From: Citricoccus sp. CH26A
GTDB lineage: Bacteria; Actinomycetota; Actinomycetes; Actinomycetales; Micrococcaceae
DNA: 64,000 bases
Direction: 5' to 3'
Assembly: GCF_000224415.1 (NCBI RefSeq)
Contig: NZ_AFXQ01000018.1
Location: forward strand, 1 to 64,000
A program made the translations under genes and the position numbers. The notes beneath the pieces are model-generated. The model worked only from the letters and a program-made list of their open reading frames with translations, had not been told where the DNA came from and ran no database searches. This document shows positions 8,731 to 17,694 of the stretch, in pieces (position 1 is the first letter of the stretch; the number at the start of each line of letters is the position of its first letter).

Positions 8731-10860
8731 ATGACCACGCAGACCGCCGCGCCCACCGTCCCCAGCTACGTCCTCGACGAGTGGTGGACCCCCGGGGCCG
8801 ACTCCCGGACCACCGACGTCCTCGATGCCAGCACCGGCGAGACCCTCGCCCGGTACGGCGCGGAAGGCCTCGACCTCGGCGCCGTCCTGGAACACGGCCG
8901 GACCGTCGGCCAGCGGGAACTGGGGAAGCTGACCCTCCACGAGCGCGCCCTCAAGCTCAAGGAGCTGGCCCTATACCTCAACGAGCACCGCAAGGACCTC
9001 TACGAGCTGTCCCACCGCACCGGTGCCACGAAGGTGGACAACATGGTGGACATCGACGGCGGTATCGGCGTGCTGTTCACCTTCTCCTCGAAGGGCCGCC
9101 GTGAACTGCCGAACTCCAACGTCATCCAGGACGGCGGGATCGAGCCGCTGTCCAAGGACGGCTCCTTCATCGGCACGCACGTCTACACCCGCATCCCGGG
9201 CGTGGCCGTGCAGGTCAACGCGTTCAACTTCCCGGTCTGGGGCATGCTCGAGAAGTTCGCCCCCGCGTTCATCGCCGGCGTGCCGACCGTGGTCAAGCCC
9301 GCCACCCCCACCGGTTACGTCAGCGAGGCCGCCGTGCGGCTGATGGTGGACTCCGGGATCCTGCCGGCCGGTTCCCTGCAGCTGATCTCCGGTTCCGCCC
9401 GGGGCCTGCTGGACGTCATGGACTACCGGGACATGATGCTCTTCACCGGCTCCGCGACCACCGCCCAGTCCCTGAAGTCCCACCCGAACGTCATCTCCGG
9501 CGGGGTCCGGTTCTCCGCTGAGACCGACTCGCTCAACGCCGCCATCCTCGGCCCCGACGCCGTGGAGGGCACCCCCGAGTTCGAGGCCTTCGTCAAGGCC
9601 GTGGTCACCGAGATGACCGTCAAGGCGGGCCAGAAGTGCACCGCGATCCGCCGCACCATCGTTCCCGAGGCCCAGCGCGAGGCTGTGGCGTCGGCGATCG
9701 CGGCCCGGATCGAGCAGCGCGTGGTCGTCGGCGACCCGCGCGCCGAGGGCGTGACCATGGGCGCGCTCGCCTCGCTGGCACAGCTCCAGGACGTCCGCGG
9801 CGCCGTCGAGGACATGCTGGCCGCCGGAGGCGAGCTCGCCTACGGCAGCCTGGACGCGCCCACGGTGCGCACCGCCAGCGGCGAGGACGCCGTGGTGAAG
9901 GACGGGGCCTTCATGTCTCCGGTGCTGCTGACCTGGGCGGACGCGGAGAACGAGGTGGTCCACTCCCGTGAGGCCTTCGGTCCGGTGACCTCCCTGATCG
10001 GCTACACCGACCTGGACGACGCCGTGCGCCTGGCCGCCCGCGGCTCCGGCTCGCTCGTCGCCACCGTCTGCACCAATGACCCGGAGGTCGCCCGCGAGGT
10101 GACCGTCGGGATCGCCGGTCACCACGGGCGTGTGCACCTGCTCAATCGCGAGACCGCCAAGACCTCCACCGGCCACGGCTCGCCCGTCCCGCACCTGGTC
10201 CACGGCGGACCGGGCCGCGCCGGCGGTGGCGAGGAGCTCGGCGGCGTCCGTTCCGTCAAGCACCACATGCAGCGCACGGCCCTGCAGGGGTCCCCGAACC
10301 TGCTGACCGCCGTCACCGGCGTCTGGCAGACCGGGGCGGACCGGCAGATCGCCGGTTCGGAGGCCTACGGCGCGGAGCCGGGCAACGTGCACCCGTTCCG
10401 CAAGTCCCTGGCCGAGCTGCGCATCGGCGACGCCCTGGCCTCCGACCTGCGCCAGGTCACCCAGGAGGACATCACGGCCTTCGCGAACACCACGGGGGAC
10501 ACCTTCTACGCCCACGTGAACCCGAAGGCCGCGGAGGCCAACCCGTTCTTCCCGGGCACCGTGGCACACGGCTACCTGCTCGTGGCCTGGGGTGCCGGGC
10601 TCTTCGTGGAGCCGGCGCCGGGCCCGGTGCTGGCCAACTACGGCCTGGAGAACCTGCGGTTCATCACCCCGGTGGCCGCCGGGGACTCCATCCGGATCAC
10701 GCTGACCGCCAAGAAGATCACCCCGCGCGTGACCGACGAGTACGGCGAGGTGGCCTGGGACGCCATCATCCACAACCAGAAGGACGAGATCGTGGCGACC
10801 TACGACGTCCTGACCCTGGTGGAGAAGGAAGACGTCACCTACAAGAACTGGACCGACTGA
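8731..10860 (+). CDS. paaZ: Bifunctional oxepin-CoA hydrolase / semialdehyde dehydrogenase PaaZ
   Basis: A 709-residue fusion. Residues 1-520 are an aldehyde dehydrogenase with catalytic Cys303 in KAGQKCTAIRR. Residues about 555-700 are a MaoC-like R-hydratase domain with NTTGDTFYAHVNP and GTVAHGYL. The hydratase opens the oxepin-CoA ring hydrolytically, and the dehydrogenase oxidises the reactive semialdehyde to 3-oxo-5,6-dehydrosuberyl-CoA. Length and order match E. coli PaaZ. It has its own promoter and operator and is monocistronic, ending in a hairpin shared with the convergent paaR gene. Both active sites look intact. Confidence 0.93.
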   Translation: MTTQTAAPTVPSYVLDEWWTPGADSRTTDVLDASTGETLARYGAEGLDLGAVLEHGRTVGQRELGKLTLHERALKLKELALYLNEHRKDLYELSHRTGATKVDNMVDIDGGIGVLFTFSSKGRRELPNSNVIQDGGIEPLSKDGSFIGTHVYTRIPGVAVQVNAFNFPVWGMLEKFAPAFIAGVPTVVKPATPTGYVSEAAVRLMVDSGILPAGSLQLISGSARGLLDVMDYRDMMLFTGSATTAQSLKSHPNVISGGVRFSAETDSLNAAILGPDAVEGTPEFEAFVKAVVTEMTVKAGQKCTAIRRTIVPEAQREAVASAIAARIEQRVVVGDPRAEGVTMGALASLAQLQDVRGAVEDMLAAGGELAYGSLDAPTVRTASGEDAVVKDGAFMSPVLLTWADAENEVVHSREAFGPVTSLIGYTDLDDAVRLAARGSGSLVATVCTNDPEVAREVTVGIAGHHGRVHLLNRETAKTSTGHGSPVPHLVHGGPGRAGGGEELGGVRSVKHHMQRTALQGSPNLLTAVTGVWQTGADRQIAGSEAYGAEPGNVHPFRKSLAELRIGDALASDLRQVTQEDITAFANTTGDTFYAHVNPKAAEANPFFPGTVAHGYLLVAWGAGLFVEPAPGPVLANYGLENLRFITPVAAGDSIRITLTAKKITPRVTDEYGEVAWDAIIHNQKDEIVATYDVLTLVEKEDVTYKNWTD

Positions 10861-10885
10861 CCCGGCGGGCCCCTCGGCTCGTGAG

Positions 10886-10919
10886 AAAGGCCGCCTCCCC
10901 GGACGGGGAGGCGGCCTTT
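10886..10919. terminator. Bidirectional terminator between paaZ and paaR
   Basis: A perfect 15-bp stem (AAAGGCCGCCTCCCC and its complement) with a GGAC loop, flanked by A and T runs, gives a usable terminator in both directions. Confidence 0.85.
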
Positions 10920-10937
10920 GCCGTGGGTGAGGCGGCG

Positions 10938-11552
10938 TCAGTCGCGGGCGCGCAGTCCGTCCACGATCATCGCGATCGCGTTCTCCTCGACCTCCTGGGG
11001 GGTGGCCGGCCCGTCGGGCCGGTACCACTCCACGAGGGAGTTGATCATGCCGAACATCAGCCGGGTGGTGGTCCGGGGCTCGATGTCGGCGCGCACCTTC
11101 CCGTCCTGCTGCGCGGTGATCATCAGCTCGGTGACCCTGCGGTCCACCGATCGACGGCGCTCGAGCGCCTGGCGCTCGATCTCGGTGTTGCCGCGCAGGC
11201 GCAGCAGCAGGGTCACATAGGGCTGGCGCTCGATGAGCACGCGGATGGTCGAGCGCAGCATGAACTCCAGGCGCTGGATCGAGGTGCCCGTGAGGGCCTG
11301 CTCGTGTTCGCCGATCGCCTCGAGGGGGACCAGTGCCTCATCCAGGGCCAGTCGCAGCAGGTCGCCCTTGGAGGGCACGTGGTGGTAGATCGCCGACTTG
11401 CTGACGCCGAGCTCGTCGGCCAGCATGCCCATCGACGTGGCGTCGTATCCGTGGCGGTTGAACACCTGGACGGCGACCTGCAGGACGGATTCCTGGTCGT
11501 ATCCGGGCCGGCCCCGCCGGGGTGTGGCGGTGGCCTTGGGCGCGGTGGGCAC
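10938..11552 (-). CDS. paaR: TetR family repressor of the phenylacetate genes (PaaR)
   Basis: A 204-residue TetR protein. The N-terminal helix-turn-helix includes VSKSAIYHHV near residues 50-60. The C-terminal part contains YVTLLLRLRGNTEIE and is all-helical, for ligand and dimer contacts. It is the last gene of the paaI-paaK-paaR unit, 62 bases behind paaK. Actinobacterial PaaR proteins respond to phenylacetyl-CoA, the PaaK product. Four TetR-type palindromes at the paa promoters, including the one in front of its own operon, suggest it represses the whole set and itself. The ligand is family knowledge, not seen in the sequence. Confidence 0.8.
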   Translation of the reverse strand: MPTAPKATATPRRGRPGYDQESVLQVAVQVFNRHGYDATSMGMLADELGVSKSAIYHHVPSKGDLLRLALDEALVPLEAIGEHEQALTGTSIQRLEFMLRSTIRVLIERQPYVTLLLRLRGNTEIERQALERRRSVDRRVTELMITAQQDGKVRADIEPRTTTRLMFGMINSLVEWYRPDGPATPQEVEENAIAMIVDGLRARD

Positions 11553-11614
11553 TGTTTGCTCCTTGGGAACAGTCGTCCCCCGGGGACCGTGTGGGTTCCC
11601 GGGGGACGCGGTGA

Positions 11615-12934
11615 TCAGAGGTTGCGGAGATCGTGGATCCGCTTCAGCTTACCGACCGAGCGGGGCAGGGACTCCGGGTCCACCACGTCGATCTGGCACG
11701 AGGAGCCGACGTGGATCTTGATGAGCTTCTGCAGTTCGCCCGCGGCCGCGATGGCGCGGTCGGAGGTGCAGTCGACGCGGCGCTCGATCTTCACGGCCAG
11801 CTGGTCCATGCGGCCCGGGCGGGTGATCTCGAGCTGGAAGTGCGGCGAGAGGCCCTCGACCTTCAGGGCCAGCTCCTCGATCTGGCTCGGGAACACGTTC
11901 ACCCCGCGCAGGATGATCATGTCGTCCGAGCGGCCCGTGATCCGGCCCATGCGCCGGTGGCCCGGACGCTCGGTGCCCGGCAGCAGGCGGGACAGGTCGT
12001 GGGTGCGGTACCGGATGATCGGCAGGGCCTGCTTGGTCAGCGCGGTGAACACGAGCTCGCCGGGCTCGCCGTCGCCGAGGACCTTGGTCTCGTCGAAGGG
12101 GTCCAGGATCTCCGGGCGGAAGTGGTCCTCCCAGATGTGGCAGCCGTCCTTGGTGCGGTAGGACTCGCCGGCCACGCCGGGGCCCATGACCTCGGACAGG
12201 CCGTAGATGTCACACGCGTGGATGTCGAACATCTGCTCGAGCTCGTGGCGCATCTCCTCGGTCCACGGCTCGGCGCCGAGGACGCCGACCTTCAGGGAGG
12301 TCTGCCGCGGGTCCAGGCCCATGCGCTGCATGGCGTCGCCGATGGTCAGCAGGTAGGTCGGGGTGCACAGGATGGCGTCCGGCTTGAAGTCGTTGATCAG
12401 GGTGATCTGCTTCTCGGTCTGGCCGCCGGACATCGGGATCACGGTGGTGCCCAGGTACTCCGCAGCGGCGTGGGCGCCCATGCCGCCGGTGAACAGCCCG
12501 TAGCCGTAGGCGTTGTGGACCTTCCAGCCCCGCTGGATCCCGGACAGGCGCATGCACCGGGCGCCGAGCTTGGCCCAGTCGGTGAGGTCCTGCTTGGTGT
12601 AGCCGACGACGGTGGCGCGGCCGGTGGTGCCCGAGGAGGCGTGGATCCGGGCGACCTCCGGCTGCGGGACGGCGAACATGCCGAAGGGGTAGGTCTTGCG
12701 CAGGTCCTCCTTGTCCGTGAAGGGGAACTTGGCCAGGTCCGAGAGCTCCTTGAGGTCGGAGGGGTGGACGCCGACGGCGTCGTACTTCTCCTTGTACAGG
12801 GGCACGCGCTCGTAGGCGTAGGCGACCGTGTGCTGGAGGCGCTCCAGCTGCAGCGACTCGATCTGGTCGCGGCTCATGGTCTCCTCGGGATCCAGTCCCG
12901 CGGTCGATTCTTGGGTGGTCAGGGTCTCAGTCAT
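11615..12934 (-). CDS. paaK: Phenylacetate-CoA ligase
   Basis: A 439-residue AMP-forming ligase that activates phenylacetate to phenylacetyl-CoA in the cytoplasm, the entry step of the pathway. The P-loop-like ASSGTTGRATVVGYT is near residue 100, DIYGLSEVMGPGVAGE is mid-protein and GRITGRSDDMIILRGVNVFP is near residue 325. All are typical of PaaK. The ATG at 12934 was chosen because the PaaK N-terminus begins there; the open frame upstream overlaps paaI. It lies 56 bases downstream of paaI and before paaR. Confidence 0.93.
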   Translation of the reverse strand: MTETLTTQESTAGLDPEETMSRDQIESLQLERLQHTVAYAYERVPLYKEKYDAVGVHPSDLKELSDLAKFPFTDKEDLRKTYPFGMFAVPQPEVARIHASSGTTGRATVVGYTKQDLTDWAKLGARCMRLSGIQRGWKVHNAYGYGLFTGGMGAHAAAEYLGTTVIPMSGGQTEKQITLINDFKPDAILCTPTYLLTIGDAMQRMGLDPRQTSLKVGVLGAEPWTEEMRHELEQMFDIHACDIYGLSEVMGPGVAGESYRTKDGCHIWEDHFRPEILDPFDETKVLGDGEPGELVFTALTKQALPIIRYRTHDLSRLLPGTERPGHRRMGRITGRSDDMIILRGVNVFPSQIEELALKVEGLSPHFQLEITRPGRMDQLAVKIERRVDCTSDRAIAAAGELQKLIKIHVGSSCQIDVVDPESLPRSVGKLKRIHDLRNL

Positions 12935-12990
12935 CGAAGGCCTTACTCGTGCTGGGGTGGGGGGGTGTTCTTCGGGGGCGGGGGAGGGGC

Positions 12991-13470
12991 TCAGCGGGCG
13001 GCCACGGTGCGTGACCGGCCGCGGAACTCGGCGATCACCTCGGTGCCGCCCCCGGGCAGGGACTGCAGGACCTGGATATCGTAGATCCCGCTGCGGCCCG
13101 ACTGCTGGCGGCGGTTCGCCACCGCGGTCAGCAACCGGCCCGGGATGCCGGGCTTGAGGAAGTTGATGTCCGCCCCGGAGGCCACCGTCAGGGTCTCGTC
13201 CGAGCCCTCGGGCGGGTTGCAGGCCATCGCGAAGGCCGAGTCGGCGAAGGCGAAGATCATGCCGCCGTGGGCGATCCCGAAGCCGTTCAGCATCTCCGGG
13301 CGCAGGGTCATGGTGATGGTGGCGTGTCCGTCCGCGACGGCCTCCACCCCGATCCCCATCCACTCACTGGCGTGGTCCCCGGCCAGGACGGCGTGGTGCT
13401 CGCCCAGGGGGCGGGCCGCGGGGGACGGACTCTCGGACGCTACTTCCGTGGCGGTGCCAGGCGTGGTCAT
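12991..13470 (-). CDS. paaI: Hotdog-fold phenylacetyl-CoA thioesterase PaaI
   Basis: A 159-residue hotdog thioesterase with the family motif NGFGIAHGGMIFAFADSAFA near residues 62-81. It is thought to release CoA trapped in dead-end phenylacetate intermediates. ATG at 13470 with GGGAG upstream is preferred to an in-frame TTG 12 bases earlier. It is the first gene of paaI-paaK-paaR and starts 17 bases from a TetR-type operator. The promoter region is shared with the divergent paaABCDE operon. Confidence 0.9.
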   Translation of the reverse strand: MTTPGTATEVASESPSPAARPLGEHHAVLAGDHASEWMGIGVEAVADGHATITMTLRPEMLNGFGIAHGGMIFAFADSAFAMACNPPEGSDETLTVASGADINFLKPGIPGRLLTAVANRRQQSGRSGIYDIQVLQSLPGGGTEVIAEFRGRSRTVAAR

Positions 13471-13486
13471 GCGCGCTCCCAACTTT

Positions 13487-13508
13487 CTTTACCGAACGAT
13501 CATTAGGT
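13487..13508 (-). promoter_or_regulatory. Putative PaaR operator in front of paaI
   Basis: TTTACCGAACGATCATTAGG at 13488-13507 matches the ACCGnnCG core of the other three sites. It ends about 17 bases from the paaI start, so it would block the paaIKR promoter and give autoregulation of paaR. Confidence 0.6.
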
Positions 13509-13518
13509 AATCCTAGAA

Positions 13519-13534
13519 TGTGATGTGGGTCAAG
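13519..13534. promoter_or_regulatory. CRP/GlxR-like site between paaI and paaA
   Basis: TGTGATGTGGGTCAAG has a perfect left half (TGTGA) and TCA of the right half with six-base spacing. It is almost identical to a site at 40789 in front of the P450 operon and resembles a perfect site at 57332. It may give carbon-source control of both divergent paa operons. Confidence 0.5.
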
Positions 13535-13563
13535 TTGTGAAGCACCGATCCGGCCCGGGGCTG

Positions 13564-13592
13564 TTGACGGGGTCACAGGTGGTGTATATATA
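13564..13592 (+). promoter_or_regulatory. Promoter of the paaABCDE operon
   Basis: TTGACG (13564-13569) and TATATA (13587-13592) are 17 bases apart, close to the sigma-70 consensus. The PaaR-type operator starts at the last base of the -10 box. The shape fits a strong promoter shut by a repressor. Confidence 0.7.
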
Positions 13593-13613
13593 CTGAACGA
13601 GCGGTCAGTAAAT
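13592..13613 (+). promoter_or_regulatory. Putative PaaR operator at the paaA promoter
   Basis: ACTGAACGAGCGGTCAGT at 13592-13609 is the most symmetrical of the four sites, with ACTGA and TCAGT half-sites. It covers the probable transcription start of paaABCDE. Confidence 0.7.
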
Positions 13614-13696
13614 ATGAGCGCGACTGACCTGACCTGACCACGGCGCGCGGCGATTCTCCTGCCAGCGTCGACACTCCAGAGAATGAGGTGGGCACC

Positions 13697-14686
13697 ATGG
13701 CCGAACAGACGACGAGCGGCGGGCACCTGAGCGCCGTCCTGTCCCCCGAGGACGAGGCGGGCCAGCGGCGCTTCGACGCGATCATCGAGCAGGACTCCCG
13801 GATCGAGCCCCGTGACTGGATGCCGGAGGCCTACCGGAAGTCCCTGACCCGGCAGATGAGCCAGCACGCGCACTCCGAGATCATCGGCATGCAGCCGGAG
13901 GCGAACTGGATCACCCGCGCCCCGAGCCTGAAGCGCAAGTCCATCCTGATCGCCAAGGTCCAGGACGAGGCCGGTCACGGCCTGTACCTGTACTCCTCCA
14001 CCGAGACCCTCGGCACGGACCGCGACACCCTGAACGACCAGCTGATGTCCGGCCGCGCCAAGTACTCCTCGATCTTCAACTACCCGGCGCGCACCTGGGC
14101 GGACATGGGCGCGATCGGCTGGCTCGTCGACGGCGCCGCGATCGCCAACCAGGTCCCGCTGTGCCGCGCCTCCTACGGCCCCTACGGCCGCGCCATGGTG
14201 CGCATCTGCAAGGAGGAGTCCTTCCACCAGCGCCAGGGCTTCGAGATCCTGCTCGAGCTGGCCAACGGCACCGAGGCCCAGAAGAAGATGGCCCAGGACG
14301 CGATCAACCGCTTCTACGCCCCGGCCCTGATGATGTTCGGTCCCTCGGACAACGACTCCCCGAACTCGAAGCAGTCCATGGCCTGGAACGTCAAGCGCTT
14401 CTCGAACGACGACCTGCGCCAGCGCTTCGTCGGCATGATCGCCGAGCAGGTCAAGGTCCTCGGCCTGACCCTGCCGGACCCGGAGCTCCGCTATGACGAG
14501 GAGACCGGCCAGTGGATCCACATGGAGCTGGACTGGGACGAGTTCAACCGGGTCATCAAGGGCGGCGGCCCCTGCAACTCCCAGCGCATGGCCCGTCGCC
14601 GCGAGGCGCACGAAGAGGGCGCCTGGGTCCGCGAGGCCGCGTCCGCCTACGCCCGTAAGCAGCAGATGAAGGAACAGGTGGCATGA
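13697..14686 (+). CDS. paaA: Phenylacetyl-CoA 1,2-epoxidase subunit A (catalytic)
   Basis: A 329-residue di-iron oxygenase subunit that epoxidises the ring of phenylacetyl-CoA. Carboxylate/histidine iron ligands sit in [10 protein letters not shown] and [12 protein letters not shown], the ExxH-type pairs of this ferritin-like fold. ATG at 13697 with GAGGTGG upstream is favoured over a GTG three codons earlier. It is the first gene of paaABCDE, and the stop overlaps the paaB start (ATGA). It works with PaaC as scaffold and PaaE as electron donor. Confidence 0.95.
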   Translation: MAEQTTSGGHLSAVLSPEDEAGQRRFDAIIEQDSRIEPRDWMPEAYRKSLTRQMSQHAHSEIIGMQPEANWITRAPSLKRKSILIAKVQDEAGHGLYLYSSTETLGTDRDTLNDQLMSGRAKYSSIFNYPARTWADMGAIGWLVDGAAIANQVPLCRASYGPYGRAMVRICKEESFHQRQGFEILLELANGTEAQKKMAQDAINRFYAPALMMFGPSDNDSPNSKQSMAWNVKRFSNDDLRQRFVGMIAEQVKVLGLTLPDPELRYDEETGQWIHMELDWDEFNRVIKGGGPCNSQRMARRREAHEEGAWVREAASAYARKQQMKEQVA

Positions 14687-14997
14687 CCATGAGCAACACG
14701 TCGAACAACGGATCGTCCGCCGGCTGGCCCCTGTGGGAGGTCTTCGTGCGTTCCTCGCGCGGCCTGTCCCACGTGCATGCCGGATCCCTGCACGCCCCGG
14801 ACGCCGAGATGGCCGTCCGCAACGCCCGGGACCTCTACACCCGCCGCAACGAGGGCGTGTCCCTGTGGGTCGTGCGGTCCGAGGACATCCTGACCTCGGA
14901 TCCGGACGCCAAGGACGCCATGTTCGAGTCGCCCAAGGGCAAGGACTACCGTCACGCCACGTACTACACCAAGAGCGAAGGGGTGAAGCACCTGTGA
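14683..14997 (+). CDS. paaB: Phenylacetyl-CoA epoxidase subunit B
   Basis: A 104-residue small subunit with the conserved start [20 protein letters not shown] and [10 protein letters not shown] in the middle. PaaB bridges PaaAC heterodimers in the multicomponent epoxidase. It overlaps both neighbours (ATGA at its start, GTGA at its end), so stoichiometric coupled translation is likely. A second in-frame ATG two codons later is also usable. Confidence 0.93.
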   Translation: MTMSNTSNNGSSAGWPLWEVFVRSSRGLSHVHAGSLHAPDAEMAVRNARDLYTRRNEGVSLWVVRSEDILTSDPDAKDAMFESPKGKDYRHATYYTKSEGVKHL

Positions 14998-15866
14998 GCG
15001 CTCCCTCCGGCCAGACCACGGACCACAGCCTGGACAGCTTCGGCGACGCCACCGCCTCGGCCACGCGCGTCACCCCGGGCAACGCCCTGCGCCCCGAGGA
15101 CATCGCGCTGCAGGACACCGCTCCGGCGACCGAGGCGATCGCCCAGTACGCCCTGCGACTGGGCGATGACGCGCTCATCTACTCCCAGCGCATGGCCCAC
15201 TGGGTCTCGCGTGCCCCGGAGCTGGAAGAGGACATCGCCCTCGGCAACATCACCCTGGACCAGCTCGGCCACGCCCGCTCCTTCCTGACCTACGCCGGCA
15301 AGAAGTGGGACAAGACCGAGGACGACCTGGCCTACTGGCGCGAGGAGGAGGAGTTCACCTCCGTCCACCTCGTCGAGCAGCCGAACGGTGACTTCGCCGA
15401 GACGATCGTCCGGGCCCTGTTCCTGGGCATCTACCAGCACATGGTCTACACCCGCCTGCTGGAGTCCTCGGACGGGACCCTGTCCGCCATCGCGGCCAAG
15501 GCGCTCAAGGAGGTCGACTACCACCTCGAGCACGCCGAGCTGTGGACCCTGCGACTGGGCTCGGGCACCGAGGAATCGGCCCGCCGGATGCGCCGCGCGC
15601 TGGAGAAGCTGTGGCCGTACGTCGACGAGCTGTTCCAGGACGAGCCGTTGTACGACGAGCTCGAGGGCATCGCCCCGCGCCCGTCCACGCTGCGCGAGGA
15701 GTGGACCGCTCGGCTCACCGACATCCTCGGGCGTGCGGAGCTCTCCGTGCCCGAGGTCCCGTTCGCGATGGCCTACGGCCGTCGCGGCGAGCACTCCGAG
15801 CACCTGGGCTACATCCTGGCGGAGATGCAGGTCCTGGCGCGGAAGCACCCCGGGGCGACCTGGTAA
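14994..15866 (+). CDS. paaC: Phenylacetyl-CoA epoxidase subunit C (structural)
   Basis: A 290-residue ferritin-like protein paired with PaaA. LGNITLDQLGHARSFLTYAG, EVDYHLEHAELW and GRRGEHSEHLGYILAEMQ match PaaC. The family has lost the working iron centre and acts as scaffold. The GTG at 14994 overlaps the paaB stop (GTGA) and gives the expected N-terminus with a short variable leader of about 30 residues. A longer frame upstream runs through paaB and is not used. Confidence 0.92.
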   Translation: MSAPSGQTTDHSLDSFGDATASATRVTPGNALRPEDIALQDTAPATEAIAQYALRLGDDALIYSQRMAHWVSRAPELEEDIALGNITLDQLGHARSFLTYAGKKWDKTEDDLAYWREEEEFTSVHLVEQPNGDFAETIVRALFLGIYQHMVYTRLLESSDGTLSAIAAKALKEVDYHLEHAELWTLRLGSGTEESARRMRRALEKLWPYVDELFQDEPLYDELEGIAPRPSTLREEWTARLTDILGRAELSVPEVPFAMAYGRRGEHSEHLGYILAEMQVLARKHPGATW

Positions 15867-15918
15867 CCCGCTGCCCGTCCCCGCATCACCGCCGAACCGT
15901 GAAGACGGAGGAAGCACC

Positions 15919-16424
15919 ATGACCACCATCCCCACCCCACCGCCGGCACCAGCCGGCTGTATGAGATCGCCTCGAAGGTGACCGACCCCGAGATCCCGGT
16001 GCTCACCATCGCCGACCTCGGGATCCTGCGCGACGTCACCGCGGACCGCGACGGCACCGTCGTCGTGACCATCACCCCGACCTACTCGGGGTGCCCGGCA
16101 ATGGACGTGATCGGCCAGGACCTCAAGACCGAGTTCCAGGCGGCGGGGTACGACAGGGTACGGGTGGACCTGGTGCTCTCCCCGGCATGGTCCACGGACT
16201 GGATCACGGAGGAGGGCAAGGCCAAGCTCCAGGAGTACGGCATCGCCCCGCCCACCGGCAAGGGACACCGTGGCACGGTGACCCTCGGCATGGCAGTGAA
16301 GTGTCCTCGCTGCCACTCGCTGAACACCCGCGAAATCTCCCGCTTCGGGTCCACGGCCTGCAAGGCGCTGTACTCCTGCAAGGACTGCCTGGAACCCTTC
16401 GACTACTTCAAGGTGCTCTCATGA
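15919..16424 (+). CDS. paaD: PaaD, iron-sulfur assembly-type protein for the epoxidase; 5' end frameshifted
   Basis: PaaD matures the phenylacetyl-CoA epoxidase. The MIP18/DUF59 domain begins at VTDPEIPVLTIADLGILRDV, and a C-terminal zinc-type cluster is seen in VKCPRCHSLN and SCKDCLEPFD. The natural ATG at 15919 has AGGAGG-like GGAGGAAG before it, but that frame stops after 20 codons. Adding one C to the CCCC run near 15934-15937 joins it to the main frame and restores a typical 169-residue protein. As it stands, the intact frame can only start at GTG 15978 (148 residues), losing a poorly conserved leader of about 20 residues, so it may still be functional. The stop overlaps paaE. Confidence 0.85.
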
Positions 16425-17596
16425 CTGCAACTGAAACCGATTCCGCCCCCGCACGCCGTCGTGCGGCCTTCCACGAGCTCGAGGTGTCCGGGGTCCGGCG
16501 CCTGACGGCCGACGCCGTGGAGGTGACCTTCGCGGTCCCCGAGGAGCTGGCGGACGAGTACGACTACGCCCCCGGCCAGTACGTGGCCCTGCGCAAGGAA
16601 CTCCCGGACGCCGACGGCACCCTGCACGAGGTGCGCCGCAGCTACTCCATCTGCGCCGAGCCGAGGCCGGGCGAGGTCCGGGTGGCCATCAAGAGGGACC
16701 TGGGCGGCATCTTCTCCACGTGGGCGAACGAGAACCTCACCGCCGGGGACACGATGGACGTGATGAGCCCGGCCGGGGCCTTCATCTCCAAGCACAAGAT
16801 GACCGGGCTCAACGATCCGGAGTCGATCGACACCGACACCGAGCACACCTTCGTGGCGTTCGCCGCCGGCTCCGGCATCACCCCGGTGATCGCGATCGCC
16901 CGGACCGTGCTGGCGGCCAACGAGAAGGTCAGCTTCGACCTGGTCTACTCGAACAAGGCCGCCATGGACGTCATGTTCCTCGAGGAGCTGGCGGACCTGA
17001 AGGACCGCTACCCGTCCCGGTTCGCCCTGCACCACGTGCTGACCCGCGAGCAGCGGATCTCCCCGCTGCTGTCAGGCCGGATCGACAACGAGAAGCTGTC
17101 CACCCTGCTGTCCACCGTCATCCGCCCGGAGACCGTGGACGAGTGGTTCCTGTGCGGCCCGTTCGAGCTGGTCCAGATGGTCCGGGACGAACTGGCCGGG
17201 CTCGGCGTGGACTCGGACAAGGTCCGTTTCGAGCTGTTCACCACCGGCGACCCCACGAAGGGCCGCCCGGAGGGCCACATCGGCCGCCCGGTCGTGGTGG
17301 ACGAGGCGGGCGACAACTTCGACATCACCTTCACCCTGGACGGACTCCAGGGCGAGGTGAAGTCCCCCAAGGGCCAGCGCGAGACCGTGCTCAACGCAGC
17401 CCTGCGCGTCCGCCCGGACGTCCCGTTCGCGTGCGCCGGCGGCGTCTGCGGCACGTGCCGCGCCAAGGTCGTGGAGGGTTCCGTGGACATGGACGAGAAC
17501 TACGCACTCGAGACCGACGAGGTCGAGAAGGGCTACGTCCTGACCTGCCAGTCCCACCCCACCTCGGACAAGCTGGTCCTCAGCTTCGACGCCTGA
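16421..17596 (+). CDS. paaE: Phenylacetyl-CoA epoxidase reductase subunit E
   Basis: A 391-residue electron-transfer subunit. The FAD domain has RRSYSICAEP near residue 70, the NAD domain has AAGSGITPVIAIA near residue 148, and the C-terminal plant-type 2Fe-2S domain has CAGGVCGTCRAKV plus a later TCQSHP, giving the four cysteines. It passes electrons from NADPH to the di-iron centre of PaaA. The ATG overlaps the paaD stop. A hairpin follows the gene, separating it from paaG. Confidence 0.94.
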   Translation: MTATETDSAPARRRAAFHELEVSGVRRLTADAVEVTFAVPEELADEYDYAPGQYVALRKELPDADGTLHEVRRSYSICAEPRPGEVRVAIKRDLGGIFSTWANENLTAGDTMDVMSPAGAFISKHKMTGLNDPESIDTDTEHTFVAFAAGSGITPVIAIARTVLAANEKVSFDLVYSNKAAMDVMFLEELADLKDRYPSRFALHHVLTREQRISPLLSGRIDNEKLSTLLSTVIRPETVDEWFLCGPFELVQMVRDELAGLGVDSDKVRFELFTTGDPTKGRPEGHIGRPVVVDEAGDNFDITFTLDGLQGEVKSPKGQRETVLNAALRVRPDVPFACAGGVCGTCRAKVVEGSVDMDENYALETDEVEKGYVLTCQSHPTSDKLVLSFDA

Positions 17597-17602
17597 CACC
17601 GA

Positions 17603-17638
17603 ACGCCGTCCCCGCCGCGATCCCGGCGGGGACGGCGT
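17603..17638 (+). terminator. Hairpin between paaE and paaG
   Basis: A perfect 14-bp stem (ACGCCGTCCCCGCC and its complement) with an 8-base loop. No T tract follows, so it may be a partial terminator or an mRNA-stability element that lowers paaG expression. Confidence 0.6.
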
Positions 17639-17694
17639 CGTCCGTGCCCGGCGTCACCGCCCTGACACCCGCACCCACCGCCCAGGAGGCACGC

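Noticed and set aside
13519-13534. Considered as part of the PaaR operator set
   Set aside because: Its TGTGA half and spacing fit CRP/GlxR, and it lacks the ACCG/CGGT halves of the PaaR sites.
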